64,000 bases of DNA from an uncultured Pelagibacteraceae bacterium (GTDB taxonomy: Bacteria > Pseudomonadota > Alphaproteobacteria > Pelagibacterales > Pelagibacteraceae). The notes below the pieces were generated by a model. The model had not been told where the DNA came from and searched no databases. It saw only the letters and a program-made list of their open reading frames with translations. Both the position numbers and the translations under genes were made by a program. Location of the stretch: assembly GCA_902588975.1 (NCBI GenBank), contig CACIRJ010000002.1, positions 1-64,000 of the forward strand, written 5' to 3'. This document shows, piece by piece, positions 32,600 to 42,718 of the stretch (positions are counted from its first letter, which is position 1; each line of letters starts with the position of its first letter).

Positions 32600-33994
32600 A
32601 TGAAAACTGTAGCAACTAGATTTGCTCCATCACCAACCGGCCCTTTACACATTGGAGGAGTGAGAACAGCATTATTCAATTGGCTTTATTCAAAAAATAA
32701 AGGTGGTAAATTTTATCTAAGAATAGAGGATACCGATAAAGAAAGGTCTAAAGAGGAATTCAAGGATCAAATAATTAATTCCTTAAAATGGATAGGTATT
32801 AATTACGAAGATAGTGAATATATTCAATCAGATAAAATAGATGATCATATAAATGTAGCTAATGAATTATTAAAAAAAGGTTTAGCTTATAAATGTTATT
32901 GTTCTAGTGAAGAGATTGAAGAACAAAAAAAAAGGGCAAAACAAAAAAAAATACCATATATCTATAATAGAAAGTGGAGAGATAAGAGCGAAACTGATGC
33001 TCCGAAAGAAATTGATCCTGTAATAAGATTTAAAAGTAAAGTTGAAGGAAAATCTATATTAAAAGATTTGGTCCAGGGAAATATAGAAATTGAAAATAAT
33101 ACTATTGAAGACTTTGTTATATTAAGAGCAGATGGATCGCCTACATATAATTTATCAGCATCAGTAGACGATCATTTAATGGGCATGACACATATAATTA
33201 GAGGTGATGATCATAAAATAAATACATTCAAACAGATACAGATTTATGAAGCTATGAATTGGAATGTGCCGTTTTTTGCACACATACCACTAATTCATAC
33301 TATTGAAGGAAAGAAACTATCAAAAAGAGATAATGCATCAACGTTAGATGATTATTCTAAAATTGGAATAATGCCTAATGCCCTTAGAAACTATCTTCTG
33401 AGATTAGGATGGTCATACAAAGATAAGGAAATTTTTGATTTAGACGAAAGTATCAAATACTTCAATTTAGAAGGAATTGGAAAATCTCCTTCAAAATTAG
33501 ATATTGATAGAATTTATTCAATGAATGAACATTATATAAAAAATATTAATGAAAATGATCTATTTAATTTTTTAATAACTTATTGTGAAACTTTTCAAGA
33601 AAAGATAAATGATTTAGCACAGAAAAAAATTAAAAATTCATTACATTTTTTAAAAAATAAAGCAAAAACTTTGGAAGATATTTACAAGAATTCAAAATTT
33701 TTAATAAATGACAATGTTCAAATAGAAAAAGAAGATAAAAAACTTTTAGACGAAACAGCTATTAAAATTATTAAGTTATTTAGCGATGATATTAATAAAC
33801 TATCAAATTTTACTAGGGAAACACTAGAGCCAATAATTAATGACCTAATAAAAAATAATAATACAAATTTTAAAGGTGTTGGACAACCACTAAGAATATG
33901 CCTTACAGGATCTAAGTTTGGACCGGGTATTTATGATATATTGTGTTCTCTAGGAAAAGAGGAAGTTTTAAAAAGATTATCTCAAATAAGATAA
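32600..33994 (+). CDS. gltX: glutamyl-tRNA synthetase
   Basis: RFAPSPTGPLHIGGVRTALFNWL, KLSKRD. Confidence 0.97.
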   Translation: MKTVATRFAPSPTGPLHIGGVRTALFNWLYSKNKGGKFYLRIEDTDKERSKEEFKDQIINSLKWIGINYEDSEYIQSDKIDDHINVANELLKKGLAYKCYCSSEEIEEQKKRAKQKKIPYIYNRKWRDKSETDAPKEIDPVIRFKSKVEGKSILKDLVQGNIEIENNTIEDFVILRADGSPTYNLSASVDDHLMGMTHIIRGDDHKINTFKQIQIYEAMNWNVPFFAHIPLIHTIEGKKLSKRDNASTLDDYSKIGIMPNALRNYLLRLGWSYKDKEIFDLDESIKYFNLEGIGKSPSKLDIDRIYSMNEHYIKNINENDLFNFLITYCETFQEKINDLAQKKIKNSLHFLKNKAKTLEDIYKNSKFLINDNVQIEKEDKKLLDETAIKIIKLFSDDINKLSNFTRETLEPIINDLIKNNNTNFKGVGQPLRICLTGSKFGPGIYDILCSLGKEEVLKRLSQIR

Positions 33995-35104
33995 CAAAAC
34001 ATTAGATACTTCATTACTAGATGAAGTGGTTGATTTTAATTCCATAACAGTTTTATTAACTTGTTTTAATTGTTGTTTTATAAGGTCAGGTTTTTTTAAT
34101 AAATAATTAACTGCTTTATATATTTCATCAGAGCTACATTCATTTTGTAATAGTTCAGGAATAATTTCTTTATTGTTTATAATATTTATCATGTTTGCAA
34201 ATTTTATTTTTAAAAATAACTTAGCGATAAAGAAATTAACAAAATTCATTTTATAAATTATTATTGATGGTACACCATATTTGCAAACTTCAAGTGAAAC
34301 TGTTCCAGATTTAACAATTGCAAAAATAGATTTTTTAATTGTAGCAATTTTTATATTTTCATTTGAAATAAGATCAACATTTTCTAAGTTATTTTTTTTT
34401 ATAACTTTTGATAAATATTCTTTAGAATCTTGAGTTGCATGAAAAATATAATTATAATTAATTTTTTCTTCATTCATTTTTTTTATGAAGTCGATAAGTA
34501 TAGGAACATGCAATTTCAATTCTGATAATCTACTACCAGGAAAAATTGAAATAATTTTACCTTTTAATAATTCTTTAATTTCAATTTTTTCATTTTTTGG
34601 ATTATCTAATATTGGATGACCAACAAACGTATTTTTTAGTTTTTCCTTATCAAAATATTTTTTTTCAAAATTAAATAATAGAAGAATATGATCTAAGTAG
34701 CTTTTCATTTTTTTGACTCTACCCTCTCTCCAAGCCCAAACTTTAGGAGCTATAAAATGAACAGTTTTTATATTTGGTTTTTTTAATTTAATTATTTTTG
34801 AAACGCGAAGTGTAAAATCAGGACTATCAACACTAAATAAAATATCAGGATTGAAATCTAAAATTTTTTTTACTGTTTCATTAATCTTTCTTTTTATCTT
34901 AAAAATATTTAATAATATGTCCGTAAAAGCTATATATGTAATATCTTTTTGGTCGTATATTGACTTAATACCTATAGATTTCAAATGTTGACCCCCAACA
35001 GATAAATATTCAACATTTACATCAGATTTTTTTAATTCTTTAATGGCTTCTGCAGCCAATTTATCACCTGAAGGTTCACCCGTTAAAATAAAAATTTTTT
35101 TCAT
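33977..35104 (-). CDS. lpxB: lipid-A-disaccharide synthase
   Basis: ILTGEPSGDKLAAEAI, FIAPKVWAWREGR, FVGHPILD. Confidence 0.96.
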   Translation of the reverse strand: MKKIFILTGEPSGDKLAAEAIKELKKSDVNVEYLSVGGQHLKSIGIKSIYDQKDITYIAFTDILLNIFKIKRKINETVKKILDFNPDILFSVDSPDFTLRVSKIIKLKKPNIKTVHFIAPKVWAWREGRVKKMKSYLDHILLLFNFEKKYFDKEKLKNTFVGHPILDNPKNEKIEIKELLKGKIISIFPGSRLSELKLHVPILIDFIKKMNEEKINYNYIFHATQDSKEYLSKVIKKNNLENVDLISNENIKIATIKKSIFAIVKSGTVSLEVCKYGVPSIIIYKMNFVNFFIAKLFLKIKFANMINIINNKEIIPELLQNECSSDEIYKAVNYLLKKPDLIKQQLKQVNKTVMELKSTTSSSNEVSNVLLSYLR

Positions 35105-35892
35105 GTAGCCATAACAAAAATATTATTTTTATTAGCGAATTGAAGTCCTTTGTGTTTATCTAAGAATATATTTTGACCTGCTTTAACAACAATTCCTCTA
35201 ATATTTGCTTTTTTACAATCTTTTATTGTATCTAGACCAATAGTGGGTAAATCGGCACGTAAATCTTGCTTAGATTTAGGCATCTTTAATAAGAGTTTAT
35301 TCTGCAGATTATTGTTTCTAATAGACTTTAACATATCCTTTGTCCCTTTTCTTTTTTCGAGTGAAACAACCTTCTGATTATTGATTACTAATGCTTGAAC
35401 ATGATTATAAGAATTTGATTTATTTAGTATCTGAATGCCTTTTTTTATTGTTAATTTATCAATTACACTAGGTTTTGCTTTTGTATAGCATCCTTTGGTT
35501 AGAGTTAGTTCTGGATTATATGTGTTTAATTTTATAACTTTTATTTTGTTTTCTGATAAAATATTAATCAATTCTTTTAATATAGCTGCATCTCCTAATT
35601 TAGATGCCTTTATAATTCTAGGGATATAGTAAAAACCTTTAAGATCTAATTTCAGTTTAGAAATTCTTGGCTTAATAATATTTCCTGCAAATAAAACTTT
35701 TTTACATTTTTTTGATTTAATTAATTCTAAAATTTTACCAAATTTTCCAATATTTATAAAATGACTGTTTTTATCATTTTTGAATTTATTATTTTTTGAT
35801 AAATCTATTATGAAATATTTAATTTTTTTTTTTTTTAAACTTTTTAATATTTCCAATGGCAGTTTATTTTCTCCTAGAAATAATCCAATCAT
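35101..35892 (-). CDS. lpxI: LpxI-type UDP-2,3-diacylglucosamine pyrophosphatase
   Basis: KMPKSKQDLRADLPTIGLDTI, GIVVKAGQNIFLD; sits between lpxA and lpxB. Confidence 0.92.
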   Translation of the reverse strand: MIGLFLGENKLPLEILKSLKKKKIKYFIIDLSKNNKFKNDKNSHFINIGKFGKILELIKSKKCKKVLFAGNIIKPRISKLKLDLKGFYYIPRIIKASKLGDAAILKELINILSENKIKVIKLNTYNPELTLTKGCYTKAKPSVIDKLTIKKGIQILNKSNSYNHVQALVINNQKVVSLEKRKGTKDMLKSIRNNNLQNKLLLKMPKSKQDLRADLPTIGLDTIKDCKKANIRGIVVKAGQNIFLDKHKGLQFANKNNIFVMAT

Positions 35893-36674
35893 TTAATATT
35901 TTCTGGAAGAGATATAGGTCTTTTTTTATCTGAATTTACAAAATCGATTATGATTTTGACATATTTGTTTTCTTTTATCTCAGCATTTAGATTTTCAATA
36001 TTAGATCTAAAATTTGGATTACAAAATACTATATCATAAAATTTTTGTAATATTTTAATGTCTTCATTTGAAATTTTTGCTCTTCTAAGTCCTATAAGAT
36101 TTAGACCAACTAAATTATTTCTATTTCCTAATGATAAACCATATGGAATTACATCACTTAAAACTCCAGTCATTCCACCTATCATTGCTAAGCTTCCAAT
36201 TCTTGAAAATTGATGTATAGCGCAACTACCTCCGACTATTGCATTATTTTCTATTGTAACATGACCACCAACCTGAACATTATTTGCTAAAACTATATTG
36301 TCTCCAAGATTACAGTCATGTGCTACGTGGCAGTAAACCATCAGTAAATTATTATTACCTATTTTAGTAATTGTACCTCCCTGAGATGTGCCTGGATTAA
36401 TATTCACATATTCTCTAAGTTTATTATTATCACCAATTATTATAGAATTCTTTTCTCCTTTATATTTTAAATCTTGCGGAGGTGTTCCGATTGACACGAA
36501 AGGAAAAATCTCATTATTTTTCCCAATTTTTGTATTACCTTTAATACTAACATTAGAATGTAATTTTGTTTTTGATCCTATTTCAACTTCAGAATCGATT
36601 ACGCAATATGGACCGATTTCAACATCATTAGAAATTTTAGCATTTGGGCTTATTATTGAGGTTTGATGTATCAC
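35889..36674 (-). CDS. lpxA: UDP-GlcNAc acyltransferase
   Basis: Hexapeptide repeats; VYCHVAHDCNLGDN, GLNLIGLRRA. Confidence 0.96.
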   Translation of the reverse strand: MIHQTSIISPNAKISNDVEIGPYCVIDSEVEIGSKTKLHSNVSIKGNTKIGKNNEIFPFVSIGTPPQDLKYKGEKNSIIIGDNNKLREYVNINPGTSQGGTITKIGNNNLLMVYCHVAHDCNLGDNIVLANNVQVGGHVTIENNAIVGGSCAIHQFSRIGSLAMIGGMTGVLSDVIPYGLSLGNRNNLVGLNLIGLRRAKISNEDIKILQKFYDIVFCNPNFRSNIENLNAEIKENKYVKIIIDFVNSDKKRPISLPENIK

Positions 36675-36726
36675 ATTTAATTGATAACAAATTATTATCT
36701 AAAAGCTTATCAAGAATTGCTACTAA

Positions 36727-37179
36727 TTATTTCTTTCTATCTACTATGGTTGCTGCCCACTGAGCATCGGCCATTTTTTTTCCATCAACAAACGCTTCAC
36801 CTTTATATTTCCATACTCTTCCATGAGATCTTACAGCATCAATATTTAATTCTAATCTGCAATCAGGTATTACTGGATTTCTAAATCGAGCTTTATCAAC
36901 AGTCATTAAAAAAACTAATTTATTTTCGTATGTTTTTTTATCAATTCCAGCAGCAGTAAGAGCTGCAGCAGCTTGACCAAATGCTTCTACAATTAATACT
37001 CCTGGCATAACAGGTTCACCAGGAAAATGACCTTGTACAAAAAAACTATCTTTTTTAACATTTACTATTGCAGTAGCTGATTTTAGTTTTTTTATATTAA
37101 TTAACTCATCAATAAGAAGCATTGGATCTCTGTGTGGAAGCAAATCTTTTATCTGATTTTTATTTAATTGATCTGTCAT
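36727..37179 (-). CDS. fabZ: 3-hydroxyacyl-ACP dehydratase
   Basis: LLPHRDPMLLID, GHFPGEPVMPGVLIVEAFGQ. Confidence 0.97.
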   Translation of the reverse strand: MTDQLNKNQIKDLLPHRDPMLLIDELINIKKLKSATAIVNVKKDSFFVQGHFPGEPVMPGVLIVEAFGQAAAALTAAGIDKKTYENKLVFLMTVDKARFRNPVIPDCRLELNIDAVRSHGRVWKYKGEAFVDGKKMADAQWAATIVDRKK

Positions 37180-38153
37180 TTATTTTCTTTTAAAAATTTT
37201 CTAATATCTTTAGCAGGATATCCCATGACCTTGGAATTGTCTGGTATATTTTTTACTACTCCACTACCACCACCTATTTGAACATTATTTCCAATTTTTA
37301 AATGTCCAGAAATACCAGCTTGACCTCCAACTGAAACTCTATTTCCAATTGTGGAACTGCCAGCAAAACCTACCTGTCCTGTTATAATACAATTACTACC
37401 AATATTCACATTATGAGCAATATGGACCTGATTATCTATAAATGTGTTTTTTCCAATTACAGTGTTTGATAATGAACCTCTATCAATTGTATTGTTGCAA
37501 CCTATTTCAACATTATCATTGATAATAACCATACCAATATGTGGATATCTAGTATTCCTGATTTTTTCGGGGAAAAAACCGAATCCTTTTTTTCCTATAA
37601 CAGCACCATCAAGAATTCTAACATTTTTTCCAATAATTGAATTTTTAATAATTACATTACTTCCAATCATACAATTATTACCGATCACAACATTTGACTC
37701 TATAATCGTATTATGACCAATTATAGTGTTTTTTCCTATCTTAACATTTTCACCTAACAAAACATTGTGACCAAATTTTACTTTTTTAAATTTATTTTGA
37801 TCATAAACTTTGACTTTAAAGTCCATTATATCATTAAGCGAAAGTGGATAAAATAATTTTGTTACAAAAGCTACAGATTTGAATACATTTTTAACAATGA
37901 TTGGTTTTGAATAATTTTTTACAATTTTTTCATATTTTTTTTCAGTTATAATATATTTAGATTTAGTTTTTTTCAATAATTCTAAATATCTCTGTGAATT
38001 AAAAAAAGATATATCATCTTTATTTGCATTTGTTAAATCACATATATTTTTTATAATTTCTTTTTTTACAGATTTTTTTTGACCTAATATTTTTAATATA
38101 TCAGATAAATATAGATATTTTTTCTTTTTAAAAAATATATTGTTAATTTTCAT
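37176..38153 (-). CDS. lpxD: UDP-3-O-acylglucosamine N-acyltransferase
   Basis: Hexapeptide repeats; DNQVHIAHNVNIGSNCIITGQVGFAGSSTIG. Confidence 0.95.
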   Translation of the reverse strand: MKINNIFFKKKKYLYLSDILKILGQKKSVKKEIIKNICDLTNANKDDISFFNSQRYLELLKKTKSKYIITEKKYEKIVKNYSKPIIVKNVFKSVAFVTKLFYPLSLNDIMDFKVKVYDQNKFKKVKFGHNVLLGENVKIGKNTIIGHNTIIESNVVIGNNCMIGSNVIIKNSIIGKNVRILDGAVIGKKGFGFFPEKIRNTRYPHIGMVIINDNVEIGCNNTIDRGSLSNTVIGKNTFIDNQVHIAHNVNIGSNCIITGQVGFAGSSTIGNRVSVGGQAGISGHLKIGNNVQIGGGSGVVKNIPDNSKVMGYPAKDIRKFLKENK

Positions 38154-38667
38154 AAATTAAATTTTTTTTTTTTGTTTCTTCATTTAATATGAGCATTACA
38201 TTAGATGTAATATCTAATACCTTAGCACCCACAAGTATATCTTTTTTCTTTAATATCAAATTTATATTATTATTAGTTGCAAAATCAGATAAAATTGGAC
38301 TCAATAACTCTAATATTTGATTTCTATACTTATTTTTTTCTTCAAGAATAGTTTTTGCAGAATCTTTTCTAAAAATTTGATAATTTTTTACAAGACTATT
38401 TAACTCATTCAGACTTTTATCAATTTCTTCTTTTTTTAGAATATTTTTTTTATTTTTAATATCAGTTTCTTTTTCCTTAATAATTTTTTCTTTTATAGTT
38501 AACTCTAATTTTATTTTTTCTTGCGTATTTGATATTTTTTTTTTTAAATAAATCCCCAAATCAGAGTTATCAACGATGTATTGAATATCTAAATATACAA
38601 TATTATTATTTGCATATGTAAATTGAACATTTACAAAATATAATAAAATAAAAAAAATAGTTCTCAT
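38143..38667 (-). CDS. OmpH/Skp-family periplasmic chaperone
   Basis: 174 aa, signal peptide, central coiled coil, between bamA and lpxD. Confidence 0.8.
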   Translation of the reverse strand: MRTIFFILLYFVNVQFTYANNNIVYLDIQYIVDNSDLGIYLKKKISNTQEKIKLELTIKEKIIKEKETDIKNKKNILKKEEIDKSLNELNSLVKNYQIFRKDSAKTILEEKNKYRNQILELLSPILSDFATNNNINLILKKKDILVGAKVLDITSNVMLILNEETKKKNLIYEN

Positions 38668-40916
38668 TAAAATGAGGTACCAATCTGAAATCTAAAGCTT
38701 TCAGTTACGTCAGTGTCTTCATCACTCAATGGTATAGCATAGGAAAATGATAATGGTCCAATCGCACTAAACCAATTCATTGCTATTCCTGTTGCTGATC
38801 TAATTTTATTTGAATCTAGACTGCTATTATAATCTACTTCCCATACATTAGCAAAATCTAAGAAAAAATTAAAATCGATATTATCATTTTCAAAAATTAT
38901 ATTTGGCAACGTAGAGCTTAAATTTAATGCACCAGCATAGTTTCCACCAATATACTGTGTGCCATCTTTAGGTCCAATTTTTCCAGACTCGAATCCTCTT
39001 AACCTTCGACTGGGAACAAATGCTCTTTTTGACACTCTCACATTATCTTCTAAAGAATTTATTGCTTTAAGATATAAGTTTGCAGATAATGTCAAGTTAT
39101 CACCAAAGGAGTGATACGCAGAACTTGTAAAACGATTCTCAATAGTTAAGTCGTCGGAATATATAGGCAATGTTTGAGAAAAACTATTTTTAAAACCATC
39201 TGTTGGCTGATAGTCTTGATCTAGTCTATTGTAAGTTATTGAATAAGACAATAAATTTTCAAAATAGTTTCCTTCCTGTCTTTTAACTATATTGGTTGCT
39301 GAAGATGATGTTTCTAAATCTTCATAATAATTAGATAGCTCTAAATTAACAAAAAGATCAGTTTTTTGCTCAAATCCAGTACCTATTGTAAATCCAGTTC
39401 TTTCAGTTTTATAACCACTGGTAGACATAAAATCATTAACAGAACTTTCAATGACTGTTTTGATTGATTTATCTGAATTTCTAAAATTTGGATTTGTTAC
39501 AGAGAATTTACCAGCTACAGATTCGTCACTAAGTGTTAAATCTGTATCTAATTTTATTCCTAAACCAAGATAATTATTTTCTTTAATACCACCACTTATG
39601 GATGTACCTTGCGTTCCAGTCCCAGCACCTGCAAATATTTCTCCAGTTGCTTTTTCCTCAACTGTAATATCAATAATTTTATTAAGTTTTTCATTGTCAT
39701 ATGTTTTATATTCAACAGTTTTAAAAATATTCAAAGCTTTGACTTTTTGAATAGATTTATTAAATAAGATATTATTAAATGCATCACCTTCATCAATAAT
39801 TAGTTTATTTCTAATTACTTTTTCGTCAGTAATAAAATTTCCTTTGATATTAATTCTTTCAACAAATTCCTTGTCTAAATCATCGAAATTAATAACAATA
39901 TCGATTAGGTTGTCTGATTTAACTATTTGATCATAATTAGCATTGATAAATATAAAATCATTTTGAAGTATAAAATCATTTAATTCATCTACATGACTTT
40001 GAATTAGTTTAGCAGAATATTTTTTTCCTTTTAATTTATTTAATTTTTTTTGAAATCTTTTAATATTTTCATCTAGAGATTTATTTTTATTAACTATAAT
40101 TAAATCATTAAATATAAATTTATCTCCCGCATTAATATTAAAAACTAATTCAAATTGATTTTCCTCGTTTATAAGGGCTGTTGCAGATTTAACTTTAGCA
40201 TTGAAAAAACCACGATTTTTGTAAAAATTGTTTAATCTATAAACGTCAGCTTTTATTCGTTCTGTATCTAAGAATTTATTTGAGCTTAGAAATTTCCAAA
40301 ATTTACTTTCTTCAGAGAGAATAACATTTCTTAGGGTGCTGTCTCGAAAGATTTTATCGCCTATAAAACTAATTTTTTTTATTTTAGCAATTTTTCCAAG
40401 CTCAATATCATATACCAAATCAACCGTATTGTTATTATTTTCGTTAATAGATGTTTTTATTTCAACAAAATAAAAACCATTTGATTTTAAAATATTTTTT
40501 ATTAAGGTTACTTGTTCATTTATTTTATATTCAACAAAAGGATATTTTTCTATTTTGATTGAAACTTCTCTTAATTTTTCATAAATTCTATTTTTATCTA
40601 TGCCATTAATTAAAACTGACTGAATTATTGGATTTTCATCTACGTTTATATAAACAATTCCGTTATTTGAATTTATTTTTACGTCTTTAAAATAATCTGT
40701 TTTATATAATTCTTTAAGAGCATTATTTAAATCATAAGATTTTATCTCGTTACCGACTTTAAGCTTAGAAAACAAAATTACTGTAGATTTGGAAATTCTA
40801 TTATTTCCATCAATTTGAATTTTTTTTATAATTTCTGCATAACTGATAGAATTGAAAAAAAATTGCAATAAAAGCAAAAATAGAAAATTTTTTAATATAC
40901 AAAATCTATTTTTCAT
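38667..40916 (-). CDS. bamA: outer membrane assembly factor BamA
   Basis: POTRA repeats plus Omp85 barrel; RLRGFESGKIGPKDG, terminal RFQIGTSF. Confidence 0.95.
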   Translation of the reverse strand: MKNRFCILKNFLFLLLLQFFFNSISYAEIIKKIQIDGNNRISKSTVILFSKLKVGNEIKSYDLNNALKELYKTDYFKDVKINSNNGIVYINVDENPIIQSVLINGIDKNRIYEKLREVSIKIEKYPFVEYKINEQVTLIKNILKSNGFYFVEIKTSINENNNNTVDLVYDIELGKIAKIKKISFIGDKIFRDSTLRNVILSEESKFWKFLSSNKFLDTERIKADVYRLNNFYKNRGFFNAKVKSATALINEENQFELVFNINAGDKFIFNDLIIVNKNKSLDENIKRFQKKLNKLKGKKYSAKLIQSHVDELNDFILQNDFIFINANYDQIVKSDNLIDIVINFDDLDKEFVERINIKGNFITDEKVIRNKLIIDEGDAFNNILFNKSIQKVKALNIFKTVEYKTYDNEKLNKIIDITVEEKATGEIFAGAGTGTQGTSISGGIKENNYLGLGIKLDTDLTLSDESVAGKFSVTNPNFRNSDKSIKTVIESSVNDFMSTSGYKTERTGFTIGTGFEQKTDLFVNLELSNYYEDLETSSSATNIVKRQEGNYFENLLSYSITYNRLDQDYQPTDGFKNSFSQTLPIYSDDLTIENRFTSSAYHSFGDNLTLSANLYLKAINSLEDNVRVSKRAFVPSRRLRGFESGKIGPKDGTQYIGGNYAGALNLSSTLPNIIFENDNIDFNFFLDFANVWEVDYNSSLDSNKIRSATGIAMNWFSAIGPLSFSYAIPLSDEDTDVTESFRFQIGTSF

Positions 40917-42075
40917 AATATTTTATGTTCATTTCTAAATAATTATTAGTCAATTTTATCATTTTTTTTATATCATAAATATTTTTTGGTTTTAATTTAT
41001 AAAATTTAATAAAATATGGGCTTTTAATTAAATTTAATAAATTTTTATATATAGATAGATAGTTAATTTTATTATTTAAATATTTATAAACTAAATTATC
41101 ATTTAAGGTTATTAGAATAGTCTCAAAATAAGAACTTCTTTCGGGTATCATGGATAATATAGATAAAAGAGGAAATTTTCTCTTTGTAGGTTCTATAAAC
41201 TTTAATTTATTTAATTGTGATAGATGATTTTTAATAGGGTTTTTATAATATCTATCATAAATATTTAAAGCATTTGAGATAGGAATACTCATTTTACTTT
41301 CATGTGCTAAAAATTTGATTGTTCCACCTTTGTAGAATATTAAGGCATGAACATAAGATGTTGGATGTATTAAAATTGAAAGTTTTTTATTTTGAAGATT
41401 AAATATTTTTTTTGCTTCTAAATATTCAAATACTTTATTCATCATAGTTGATGAATCAATTGAGATTTTTTTTCCCATTTTCCAAGTAGGGTGTTTTAAT
41501 GCCATGCGAGGTTTTACATTTGCGATATTTCTATTCAATTGATTTAAAAAAGGGCCACCGGATGCCGTGAGAACAATTTTTTGAACATCATTTATGTCAT
41601 CACTATTTAACATTTTCCAAATAGAAAAGTGCTCAGAGTCAATTGGTATGAAATTAGTTTTATATTTTTTTAATTTGTTTTCTATTAGATTCCAGCCACA
41701 AATAATTGACTCCTTATTTGCTAATAATAAATTTTCAGTCTTAGATATTATATCTAGCGTCGGTGACAAACCTTCAATACCAGAAATAGAATTTATACAA
41801 TAATTGACTTTTTTGTTTAGTATTTTTTTAAGATTTTTTAATCCGAGATGTAATTTTATATTCTTATTTTTGAATAATTTATAATATTTTTGATATTTAT
41901 TTTTATCCTCAATAATAACATTCGCCACATTAAAAGACAAAGCTTGTTTATATATTTTTTTAGCATTTTTATTAGTAGATAATAGTTGTACTTTAAAATT
42001 CTTTTTTTTTATTACAGAAAGTGTTGTTGATCCAATTGACCCTGTTGATCCTAAAATTACAATTTTTTTACGCAT
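40906..42075 (-). CDS. dxr: 1-deoxy-D-xylulose-5-phosphate reductoisomerase
   Basis: ILGSTGSIGSTTLSVI, IDSEHFSIWK, SSTMMNKVFEYLEA. Confidence 0.95.
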   Translation of the reverse strand: MRKKIVILGSTGSIGSTTLSVIKKKNFKVQLLSTNKNAKKIYKQALSFNVANVIIEDKNKYQKYYKLFKNKNIKLHLGLKNLKKILNKKVNYCINSISGIEGLSPTLDIISKTENLLLANKESIICGWNLIENKLKKYKTNFIPIDSEHFSIWKMLNSDDINDVQKIVLTASGGPFLNQLNRNIANVKPRMALKHPTWKMGKKISIDSSTMMNKVFEYLEAKKIFNLQNKKLSILIHPTSYVHALIFYKGGTIKFLAHESKMSIPISNALNIYDRYYKNPIKNHLSQLNKLKFIEPTKRKFPLLSILSMIPERSSYFETILITLNDNLVYKYLNNKINYLSIYKNLLNLIKSPYFIKFYKLKPKNIYDIKKMIKLTNNYLEMNIKYYEK

Positions 42076-42718
42076 AAAAATAAAAAAAGATTAATCCAAT
42101 CGGAATTGTAAATATTATGCCATCCAATCTATCAAGAATTCCTCCATGGCCTGGTAGAACTTTTCCAGTATCTTTAATATTTGCTTTTCTTTTTAAAAAT
42201 GAAATAAATAAATCACCAATCTGAGATATAGTAGAAAAAATTATAGTGAACAATATAATCTCATAAAATGTAAAATAATTTTTAAACAGATATACTGATG
42301 TGATATATGATAAAATATATGAACCAATTAAACCTGAGTATGTTTTATTTGGACTAATTCTAGTAAGCTTTTTTCCTTTAAGAATTTTTCCAAATGTAAA
42401 GCCACCAATATCAGTTGAGATACAAATTGAAATAATCAAAAATAGTAATAATTTATCATTAACTTTATTTAATGCAAATATACTAAAAATTTCAACTATA
42501 GTGAATGTAATAAAAAAAAGTATAAATATAAATGAAATATAAATTTTAATATGATTACAATTTTTATAAATTTTTTTTAAAATAAAATTAAACTCAAATA
42601 ATATTTCATATAAACAAAAAATTAAAATTAAAAACAATATAAACAAGTGTAATGTAGATAAATAGGCTAATAATAATAAAACTAAAGAAGTTATAAAACG
42701 ACTATTTAGCTCGGTCAT
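42068..42718 (-). CDS. cdsA: phosphatidate cytidylyltransferase
   Basis: DIGGFTFGKILKGKKLTRISPNKTYSG, PGHGGILDRLDG; start set to MTELNSRF. Confidence 0.93.
   Translation of the reverse strand: MTELNSRFITSLVLLLLAYLSTLHLFILFLILIFCLYEILFEFNFILKKIYKNCNHIKIYISFIFILFFITFTIVEIFSIFALNKVNDKLLLFLIISICISTDIGGFTFGKILKGKKLTRISPNKTYSGLIGSYILSYITSVYLFKNYFTFYEIILFTIIFSTISQIGDLFISFLKRKANIKDTGKVLPGHGGILDRLDGIIFTIPIGLIFFYFYA

Noticed and set aside
36681-36884. 67-aa plus-strand ORF at the lpxA-fabZ junction
   Set aside because: Mostly antisense to fabZ; no family features or convincing RBS.
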